From contig JACQEF010000326.1 of NCBI GenBank assembly GCA_016200745.1, positions 1 to 11,897 on the forward strand: a stretch of 11,897 nucleotides of DNA. The letters are read 5' to 3'. Source of the stretch: Chloroflexota bacterium (lineage in GTDB: Bacteria; Chloroflexota; Limnocylindria; Limnocylindrales; CSP1-4). Numbering within the stretch: position 1 is the stretch's first letter; every line of letters begins with the position of its first letter. The translations under genes and the position numbers were made by a program. Below are positions 7,534-11,897 of this stretch, piece after piece. The notes beneath the pieces are model-generated. The model was not told the DNA's origin. It did not search any database and worked only from the letters and a program-made list of their open reading frames with translations.

Positions 7534-7943
7534 ACACCCGCGAGCTGGCGGTCCGCACCGGTGGGGGACGCGGGCTGACCGACCTGACCGGCGCCTGCGA
7601 GGCATTCCTGCGCGAGGTCGGGGCGGGCGACGGGCTGCTGTCGGTCTTCGTGCCCCACGCAACGGCCGGGCTGGTGATCGTCGAGATCGGCGCCGGCTCG
7701 GACGACGACATGCTCGCCGCGCTCGACCGGCTCCTGCCACGGGACGACTCGCGCTACCGCCACCGCCACGGCTCGCCGGGGCACGGCGCCGATCACGTGC
7801 TGCCGCTGCTCGCCTCGCCCTCGCTGACGGTGCCGGTCGTCGGCGGCCGGCTCGGGCTGGGCACCTGGCAGTCGATCTGCCTGCTCGACCCGAACCCCGA
7901 CAACGCGGTCCGGACCGTCCGGCTTAGCCTCGTCGTCGGCTGA
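7530..7943 (+). CDS. yjbQ: YjbQ/UPF0047 family protein (possible thiamin-phosphate synthase-like), non-standard start
   Basis: A 137-residue (from 7530) small cytoplasmic protein of the UPF0047/YjbQ family. E. coli YjbQ has weak thiamin-phosphate synthase activity, but the real role is unsettled. Visible family motifs are GDGLLSVFVPHATAGLVIVE (H43, E52), RYRHRHGSPGHGADHVLP (76-93) and LGLGTWQSICLLD (G111, W113, Q114), ending with VRTVRLSLVVG. From memory, the HRHGSPGHG version resembles the actinobacterial branch. The 5' end is odd: in this frame the only ATG, GTG or TTG codons nearby are GTG 7425, which would add 35 Arg-rich residues from inside ftsA, and GTG 7650, which would delete the first 40 residues. 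The family N-terminus aligns to GTA 7530, overlapping the ftsA stop (GTAG), with GGAG 9 nt upstream. CTG 7545 is another candidate. Either rare initiation, a sequence error, or coupling to ftsA would explain it. Confidence 0.86.
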   Translation, partial: VDTRELAVRTGGGRGLTDLTGACEAFLREVGAGDGLLSVFVPHATAGLVIVEIGAGSDDDMLAALDRLLPRDDSRYRHRHGSPGHGADHVLPLLASPSLTVPVVGGRLGLGTWQSICLLDPNPDNAVRTVRLSLVVG

Positions 7944-7956
7944 TCCGGCGGGCCGC

Positions 7957-7980
7957 CGGCGGTGCGCTCGCGCACCGTCG
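7957..7980 (+). terminator. GC-rich hairpin after yjbQ, possible terminator
   Basis: A 10-bp stem (7957-7966 with 7971-7980, one G-U pair) closes a CTCG tetraloop 13 bases after the yjbQ stop codon. No T-run follows, so classical intrinsic termination is not assured; it could equally be an RNA-stabilising or Rho-assisted end of the sbp-ftsA-yjbQ transcript. Confidence 0.4.
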
Positions 7981-8039
7981 ACCGTGCGTCACCATCCGCG
8001 ACATCCGGCCGGGAGGTGTCCGCATCGGTGGTCGGGCGG

Positions 8040-8045
8040 TATACT
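8040..8045 (+). promoter_or_regulatory. Predicted -10 box of an ftsZ promoter, with structured leader
   Basis: TATACT is a near-perfect -10 hexamer in otherwise very GC-rich DNA. No convincing -35 is seen at 17-18 nt. A start near 8052 would give ftsZ a leader of about 100 nt. The leader can form a stem between CGGACC (8062-8067) and GGTCCG (8089-8094), extended by two pairs past a bulge. A weaker TAGCCT at 8101-8106 could be a second -10. This promoter would let ftsZ be expressed independently of ftsA. Confidence 0.5.
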
Positions 8046-8139
8046 CCCGTGAACCCCCGCGCGGACCTGGCCGGAACGAGCGCCGACCGGTCCGGACGAA
8101 TAGCCTCACGTCGTCGACCATGACCCCTCGCGGGTCGCC

Positions 8140-8146
8140 GGAGGAG
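8140..8146 (+). promoter_or_regulatory. Strong ribosome binding site of ftsZ
   Basis: GGAGGAG lies 7 nt before the ATG at 8154 and is one of the two strongest Shine-Dalgarno sequences in the window, fitting the high level of FtsZ normally needed. It favours ATG 8154 over other upstream codons. Confidence 0.8.
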
Positions 8147-8153
8147 AGATCCG

Positions 8154-9386
8154 ATGCCGCTGCGTTCCGATTCCGAGAACTTCGCGCTGATCCGGGTCAT
8201 CGGAGTCGGCGGTGGCGGGAGCAACGCGGTCAACCGGATGATCCGGGCCGAGATGATGGGCGTGGAGTTCATCGCCTGCAACACCGACGCGCAGGCGCTG
8301 CTCCAGGCGGACGCCCCGCACAAGATCCGGATCGGCGACAAGATCACCCGCGGCCTTGGTGCCGGCGGCGATTCGGCGATCGGCCAGCGAGCCGCGGAAG
8401 AGGACTCCGAGAAGATCAGCCAGGCGCTCGTCGACTCCGACATGGTCTTCATCACGGCCGGCCTCGGGGGCGGCACCGGCTCGGGTGCGGCCCCGGTCGT
8501 GGCCCAGATCGCCAAGGAGAGCGGCGCCCTGACGATCGGCGTCGTGACCAAGCCGTTCGCGTTCGAGGGGGCCAAGCGCAAGCTGATCGCGGAGCGCGCG
8601 GCGGAGGAGCTCAAGGCGCAGGTCGACACCCTGATCACGATCCCCAACGACCGGCTCAAGGACGTGGTCCAGAAGAACACCAGCATCCTCGACGCCTTCC
8701 GCGTCGTCGACGACGTGCTCCGCCAGGGGGTCCAGGGGATCAGCGACATCATCACGATGCCGGGCCTGATCAATCTCGACTTCGCGGACGTGCGGGCGAT
8801 CATGAAGGACGCCGGGTCCGCGCTGATGGGGATCGGCCGTGCGTCGGGCGAGAACCGGGCGGTCGAGGCGGCCCGCCAGGCGATCGCCAGCCCGCTGCTC
8901 GAGGTCGACATCCAGGGCGCCCAGGGGATCCTGTTCAACATCACGGGCTCGTCCAGCCTGAGCCTGTACGAGGTGACCGAGGCGGCCGAGGAGATCCGCG
9001 CCGCTGCCGACCCCGAGGCCAACATCATCTTCGGCACGAGCTTCAACGAGCGCCTCGGCGACGAGGTCATGATCACGGTGATCGCCACCGGCTTCGACGG
9101 CGGCAAGAAGCGCCAGACCGCCCGTCACGAGGCGGCTGCGACGACGGACAGTGCGGCGGCCCGCCCGGCTCGCGAACGCGACTTCCTCGAGGAGCTCCAG
9201 CGCCAGCGCGACGAGGTCGCCGAGAGCTACGGCCAGCGCCAGCGCGACGAGCCGGCGGCGGTGGCCATCCCGGTCGGCGTCCCGCGGGTCGAGCGGTCCG
9301 TGGGCGACAATGCCCCGGCTCGCCGGGCCGCCCCGGCCTACGACGCCGAGGATCTCGAGATCCCGAGCTTCCTCCGCCGGAAGTGA
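8154..9386 (+). CDS. ftsZ: Cell division GTPase FtsZ
   Basis: A 410-residue tubulin homologue that forms the cytokinetic Z ring. The N-terminal GTPase domain shows IRVIGVGGGGSNAVNRM, then the loop GAGGDSAIGQRAAEED where most FtsZ proteins have GAGANPxxG, and the tubulin signature GGGTGSG at residues 105-111. The synergy (T7) loop NLDFADV supplies N207, D209 and D212, needed for GTP hydrolysis across the filament interface. The globular part ends near residue 318 (VIATGFDG). A linker of about 80 charged, Ala-rich residues follows, containing a duplicated QRQRDE segment. The C-terminus DLEIPSFLRRK is the conserved peptide that binds FtsA and other partners. Start and expression are supported by the adjacent strong ribosome binding site. 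yggS follows after 31 nt, probably cotranscribed. Confidence 0.99.
   Translation: MPLRSDSENFALIRVIGVGGGGSNAVNRMIRAEMMGVEFIACNTDAQALLQADAPHKIRIGDKITRGLGAGGDSAIGQRAAEEDSEKISQALVDSDMVFITAGLGGGTGSGAAPVVAQIAKESGALTIGVVTKPFAFEGAKRKLIAERAAEELKAQVDTLITIPNDRLKDVVQKNTSILDAFRVVDDVLRQGVQGISDIITMPGLINLDFADVRAIMKDAGSALMGIGRASGENRAVEAARQAIASPLLEVDIQGAQGILFNITGSSSLSLYEVTEAAEEIRAAADPEANIIFGTSFNERLGDEVMITVIATGFDGGKKRQTARHEAAATTDSAAARPARERDFLEELQRQRDEVAESYGQRQRDEPAAVAIPVGVPRVERSVGDNAPARRAAPAYDAEDLEIPSFLRRK
9197..9251 (+). repeat. 19-bp direct repeat in the FtsZ C-terminal linker
   Basis: The 19 bases at 9197-9215 recur exactly at 9233-9251, a 36-base (12-codon) period. Each copy encodes QRQRDE within the disordered linker of FtsZ, so the duplication keeps the reading frame. 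Confidence 0.85.
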
Positions 9387-9417
9387 TCCCGGCCGGCCCG
9401 GCGCCGGCGGAGCACGA

Positions 9418-10140
9418 ATGAGCGACACCGGGTCCGGCGAACGGATCGAGCGGTTCCGTGCCGCGCGGGCCTCGGTGCTCGAGCGGATCTCGGCCGCCTG
9501 CCGGCGCGCCGGTCGCGACCCGGCGACCGTCACCATCGTCGCGGTCTCGAAGACCGTCCCCCCGGACGCGATTCGCGACGCCGTCGCGGCCGGCCTCGAC
9601 GTGCTCGGCGAGAACCGGGTCCAGGAGGCGGCCGCCAAGATCCCGCTGATCGCGGGCGCGAGGTGGCACCTGGTCGGCCCGCTCCAGTCGAACAAGGCGC
9701 GTCGCGCCATCGAGCTGTTCGACGTCGTCGAGTCGGTCGACTCGGTCGCGCTAGCGGAGCGGATCGATCGCCTCGCCCGGGAGGTCCGGCCGGGCATTCG
9801 CTACCCGATCCTGTTGCAGGTCAACGTCGACGCCGATCCCGCGAAGGCGGGGCTGGCCCCGGCCGAGCTCGAGGCGGCCGCGCTCCGGATCGCCGGGTTC
9901 GAGACACTGGAGCTCCGCGGCCTGATGACGATCGGCCGCCTCGTGATCGAACCGGAGGCGGCGCGACCGACGTTCCGGCGGCTGCGCGAGGTCTCCACGG
10001 GGCTCCGGGACGCCGGGCTGCCGGTCGGCCCGGAGCTGTCGATGGGGATGACCGACGACTTCGAGGTGGCGGTCGAGGAAGGCGCGACGATGGTCCGCGT
10101 CGGCCGGGCCTTGTTCGGGGAGCGCCACCACCCCGATTGA
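9418..10140 (+). CDS. yggS: YggS family pyridoxal phosphate homeostasis protein
   Basis: A 240-residue single-domain PLP-binding protein of the alanine racemase N-terminal (type III fold) family; members (YggS, YlmE, PLPBP) control free PLP and amino-acid balance rather than catalyse a known reaction. The PLP lysine is K45 in IVAVSKTVPPDAIRDAV. Other family marks are GENRVQEA, HLVGPLQSNKAR, ILLQVNVD, LRGLMTIGR, and the phosphate-binding end LSMGMTDDFEVAVEEGATMVRVG with ALFGER. The start is ATG 9418, which has GGAG 5 nt upstream; upstream in-frame starts fall inside ftsZ. Located directly after ftsZ, as ylmE is in Gram-positives, but without ylmD before it or sepF after it. Identification is firm. 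Confidence 0.96.
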   Translation: MSDTGSGERIERFRAARASVLERISAACRRAGRDPATVTIVAVSKTVPPDAIRDAVAAGLDVLGENRVQEAAAKIPLIAGARWHLVGPLQSNKARRAIELFDVVESVDSVALAERIDRLAREVRPGIRYPILLQVNVDADPAKAGLAPAELEAAALRIAGFETLELRGLMTIGRLVIEPEAARPTFRRLREVSTGLRDAGLPVGPELSMGMTDDFEVAVEEGATMVRVGRALFGERHHPD

Positions 10141-10176
10141 GTTGAGGCGCCGGCATCGTTCGGCGGCGGGCCGCAG

Positions 10177-10191
10177 TAGACTCCGGCCGTG
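10177..10191 (+). promoter_or_regulatory. Predicted leaderless promoter of yggT
   Basis: TAGACT (10177-10182) is a TAnnnT -10 hexamer ending 6 nt before the GTG start at 10189, so the transcript would begin at or next to the start codon. No Shine-Dalgarno sequence is present between the yggS stop and this GTG, and no clear -35 is seen, both common for leaderless genes. Prediction only. Confidence 0.45.
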
Positions 10192-10434
10192 GGTGGCGCC
10201 TTGCTCCTGAACTTCGTGCGGCTGCTGCTGATGGCCGTCTGGCTGCTCGTCCTGGGACGGATCGTGATGTCCTGGATCGATCCGGCCGGGCGGAACCAGC
10301 TGTCGAGGCTCCTGATCCAGGCCACCGAGCCGATCCTCGGGCCGGTCCGCCGGATGCTGCCCCCCACCGGGATGATCGACTGGTCCGGGTTCCTGGTCCT
10401 GATCGTGCTCGGCGCCCTGTGGCGGGCGTTCTGA
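10189..10434 (+). CDS. yggT: YggT family membrane protein
   Basis: An 81-residue membrane protein of the YggT/YlmG family. Function is poorly defined; relatives are linked to cell division, osmotic stress and, in plastids, nucleoid and complex assembly. Two hydrophobic segments are visible, about residues 5-28 and 62-78, separated by the family pattern VMSWIDPAGRNQLSRLL, TEPILGPVRRMLPP and GMIDWSGFLVLI. This is a single YggT unit, whereas the E. coli protein is a duplicated form. The GTG start at 10189 lacks a ribosome binding site and sits just after a -10-like box, suggesting leaderless expression. yggU follows after 4 nt and is probably cotranscribed. Confidence 0.92.
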   Translation: MGGALLLNFVRLLLMAVWLLVLGRIVMSWIDPAGRNQLSRLLIQATEPILGPVRRMLPPTGMIDWSGFLVLIVLGALWRAF

Positions 10435-10438
10435 GGTC

Positions 10439-10720
10439 TTGTCCTCCGCCACGGTCCGCTTTGCCGTCCGCCTGTCGCCACGGTCCGCCACCACGCGCGT
10501 GGACGGCGTCGTCGACGGTGTCCTGAGGGTGCGCGTGGCCGCCCCGGCCGTCGAGGGTGCGGCCAACACGGCGCTGGTGCGGCTCCTGGCCGACGAGCTC
10601 GGACTGGCGGGGCGGGACGTTCGGATCGTGGCCGGCGCGAAGACCCGCCAGAAGCTGGTGATGGTCGACGGCATCGGCGCGGACGCCGTCGTTGCCCGCT
10701 GGCCGGGCCTGCGGGTATGA
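10439..10720 (+). CDS. yggU: YggU/DUF167 family protein
   Basis: A 93-residue small soluble protein of the DUF167 (YggU) family, function unknown. The family core is clear: VRLSPRSATTRVDGVVDG, LRVRVAAPAVEGAANTALVRLLADELGL, then VRIVAGAKTRQKLVMVDG. The start is taken as TTG 10439, 4 nt after the yggT stop; GAGG (10433-10436) overlaps that stop and lies very close, so initiation probably depends on coupling with yggT. No ATG or GTG fits better without cutting the first beta strand. The yggS-yggT-yggU order is the same as in enterobacteria. Its stop codon lies inside the -10 box of the tRNA promoter. Confidence 0.92.
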   Translation: MSSATVRFAVRLSPRSATTRVDGVVDGVLRVRVAAPAVEGAANTALVRLLADELGLAGRDVRIVAGAKTRQKLVMVDGIGADAVVARWPGLRV

Positions 10721-10721
10721 T
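10692..10721 (+). promoter_or_regulatory. Predicted promoter of tRNA-Val
   Basis: TTGCCC (10692-10697) and TATGAT (10716-10721) are 18 nt apart, a good housekeeping-type promoter. It lies within the last codons of yggU. Transcription would start near 10728, leaving a leader of about 33 nt that includes the 10-bp palindrome GCGGCGCCGC (10745-10754). Confidence 0.65.
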
Positions 10722-10760
10722 CTCGACCTCGTCCGGCGCCCGGTGCGGCGCCGCGACCTC

Positions 10761-10836
10761 GGGCGATTGGCTCAGTGGTTAGAGCACGCGGTTCACATCC
10801 GCGGGGTCACTGGTTCGAATCCAGTATCGCCCACCA
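10761..10836 (+). tRNA. tRNA-Val, anticodon CAC, with encoded CCA
   Basis: A full cloverleaf can be drawn: acceptor GGGCGAT/ATCGCCC (7 pairs), D stem GCTC/GAGC, anticodon stem CGCGG/CCGCG with loop TTCACAT (anticodon CAC, reading GUG), 5-nt variable region GGGTC, and T stem ACTGG/CCAGT around TTCGAAT. The discriminator is A10833 and the CCA end is encoded at 10834-10836. In a genome of this GC content GTG/GTC dominate Val codons, so a dedicated CAC tRNA is expected. Confidence 0.98.
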
Positions 10837-10903
10837 CCTCCGGCTCGGCCTTCCTGCGCCCGATCCTGCCTGAACCGGGCGGTGTGGCGCCGGCGGTCGT
10901 CGA

Positions 10904-11897
10904 TCAGCTCCGAAGGCGGAACGTCCAGCGACCCCCGAGCAACGGATTGCCGGCGAGGTCGGTGATGGTCGAATGCACCTCGAGGCGATACGTCGTGGCC
11001 CAGCGGAGGGGCAGGCGCGGGGTGATGGTCAGCGTCCGCGTCGTCCGGCTGTAGCGAAGGATCGTGGCCACCGTCGCACCGGTCTCCGCCTTCACGAGCC
11101 TGATGCTCCCGGCCGGGACGCTCCGGATCGACTCGCTGAAGACCAGGCGGATCGAGCTTCGGGGCAGGATCTTCGGCGCCCGGTAGCCGGGGACCTGGCT
11201 GACGACCCGCGGCCGCACGGCGTCGGCCCACCCGCCGCTCGGCGGCGGTGTGGCGGCGGCGGCCGGTGGCGTCGCGGCCGGGGAGGGCGAGGGTGTGGGG
11301 CTCGGGGTCGGCGATGGAGCGGGCGTCGGCGTCGGCGTCGGCGTCGGCTGGGGCATGGGGATTGGCGTGGCCCCGGGTGTCGGGGTCGGGGTCGGCGTCG
11401 GGTCGGGTGAGGGCGTCGGTGTGGGCGGTGCCACCGGCTGGTGGGCGAACACCTGCACGTTGAAGTCCGAGGGCTTGTTGTCCAACCCCGCGACGAGGGC
11501 GTCGACGATCTGGCTCGAGGTCCCGTCGGCGGACCACTTGCGATAGCGGTCGTCCGCGCCATCCTGGGCAGCGCCGCTGCGCGCGGCGTTGGATGCCTCC
11601 ATGAACCAGAGGTCGTCGACGCCGGGACGAACGGTGGCCGCGACGGCGAACGTCTGCGGGACACCGCCGTCGACCGCCCAGTCGAGGTTCGAGAAGTCCA
11701 CCTGCCAGAGCTGCCAGTACGTCCCGCTGCCCGTCTGATACCCGGTGCCGTCGGCATACGCCGTCCTCGACAGCGCGATGGTCGCCTCGTTGGTCGCGTT
11801 GCTGCCGGGGTCGAACGTCCCCGTTCGAAGGACCGGAGGCAGCGGGCCGGCCTCGAGCGTTCCAGCCGGGCTCACCGTCGCGCCACCGTACAGGGTC
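10904..11897 (-). CDS. Surface-type protein with Pro/Thr linker and C-terminal Ig-like (Big_5) domain, 5' end outside window
   Basis: The reading frame enters from the right edge with no stop, so 330 C-terminal residues are seen and the true start lies beyond 11897; the GTG at 11873-11875 is probably internal. Three parts are visible. The first about 155 residues are rich in Ala, Asp and aromatic residues, including YWQLWQVDFSNLDWAVDGG and DDLWFMEASNAA; I do not recognise this domain. Next is a low-complexity Pro/Thr/Ser linker of about 64 residues. The last about 100 residues (RPRVVSQVPGY to RWTFRLRS) fit a Big_5/SbsA-type Ig-like domain, with IRLVFSESI, SIRLVKAETG, TLTITPRLPLRWATTYRLEV and ITDLAGNPL. 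Such architecture suggests an exported cell-surface protein, but the signal peptide, if any, is outside. It converges on the tRNA and has no evident link to division. Confidence 0.8.
   Translation of the reverse strand, partial: TLYGGATVSPAGTLEAGPLPPVLRTGTFDPGSNATNEATIALSRTAYADGTGYQTGSGTYWQLWQVDFSNLDWAVDGGVPQTFAVAATVRPGVDDLWFMEASNAARSGAAQDGADDRYRKWSADGTSSQIVDALVAGLDNKPSDFNVQVFAHQPVAPPTPTPSPDPTPTPTPTPGATPIPMPQPTPTPTPTPAPSPTPSPTPSPSPAATPPAAAATPPPSGGWADAVRPRVVSQVPGYRAPKILPRSSIRLVFSESIRSVPAGSIRLVKAETGATVATILRYSRTTRTLTITPRLPLRWATTYRLEVHSTITDLAGNPLLGGRWTFRLRS
11237..11428 (-). repeat. Low-complexity Pro-Thr/Pro-Ser coding repeat
   Basis: Degenerate 6-base units coding Thr-Pro or Ser-Pro on the minus strand; the cleanest run, near 11323-11347, is four consecutive GGCGTC units on the plus strand. 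It forms the flexible linker between the N-terminal part and the Ig-like domain. Such runs expand and contract easily. Confidence 0.85.

Noticed and set aside
7500..7545. Programmed -1 frameshift fusing FtsA to YjbQ
   Set aside because: YjbQ lies in the -1 frame of ftsA and the frame is open across the junction, but no XXXYYYZ slippery heptamer is seen before the TAG. A fusion would also bury the FtsA membrane helix; a separate start is simpler.
8101..8106. TAGCCT as the main ftsZ -10 box
   Set aside because: No -35 element at 17-18 nt; TATACT at 8040-8045 is the better match, so this is kept only as a secondary possibility.
8106..9797. Long open frame (563 codons) on the minus strand opposite ftsZ and yggS
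   Set aside because: It is the antisense shadow of strongly conserved genes in GC-rich DNA; composition is Arg/Asp/His-rich with no recognisable domain. The same holds for the other long minus-strand frames from 399 to 10674.
10857..10881. Terminator between tRNA-Val and the convergent gene (6-bp stem CGCCCG/CGGGCG, 13-nt loop)
   Set aside because: Short stem, large loop and no T-run on either strand; similar pairings are expected by chance at this GC content.

Overview
The window is a very GC-rich stretch of bacterial chromosome carrying the 3' half of a division and cell wall (dcw) cluster. The presence of FtsA together with a DUF1290 'small basic protein', the high GC content, the non-DUF2077 gene set and the pro/thr-rich surface protein fit Chloroflexota (perhaps a Limnocylindria-like lineage) better than Actinobacteria, most of which lack FtsA. 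This placement is inferred from gene content only and is moderately confident.

Layout. Bases 1-5805 hold a tightly packed run on the + strand: murD (3' part only), ftsW, murG, murB, ddl, ftsQ. Every junction overlaps (ATGA, an 86-nt overlap, ATGA, GTGA, ATGA), so the run probably forms one translationally coupled transcript making cytoplasmic muropeptide precursors and the septal glycosyltransferase/FtsQ membrane proteins. A 140-nt gap (5806-5945) follows, containing an exact 41-bp tandem duplication that folds into two hairpins and supplies the -35 element of a good promoter. It starts a second unit: the small basic protein (sbp), ftsA, and a YjbQ/UPF0047 gene that begins at the ftsA stop codon. 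A 210-nt gap (7944-8153) with a hairpin and a TATACT -10 box precedes ftsZ. Then follow yggS (PLP protein), yggT (membrane protein, apparently leaderless), yggU (DUF167) and a tRNA-Val(CAC) with its own promoter. On the opposite strand, converging on the tRNA, is the C-terminal part of a surface-type protein with a Pro/Thr linker and a C-terminal Ig-like (Big_5) domain.

How it works together: MurD, MurB, Ddl and MurG make and decorate lipid II; FtsW polymerises it; FtsQ links the membrane divisome; FtsA tethers FtsZ filaments to the membrane. The YggS-YggT-YggU group downstream of ftsZ is a widely conserved companion of division genes.

The bulk is a conventional dcw cluster. The departures worth attention are the yjbQ gene wedged between ftsA and ftsZ with no normal start codon where family alignment and the ribosome binding site place its start (GTA), the 41-bp duplication in the sbp-ftsA promoter, the absence of murC between murG and murB, the absence of sepF/ylmD near ftsZ, and the leaderless yggT. 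No mobile element, CRISPR array or rRNA was seen, and there is no gene-free stretch longer than 300 bases.
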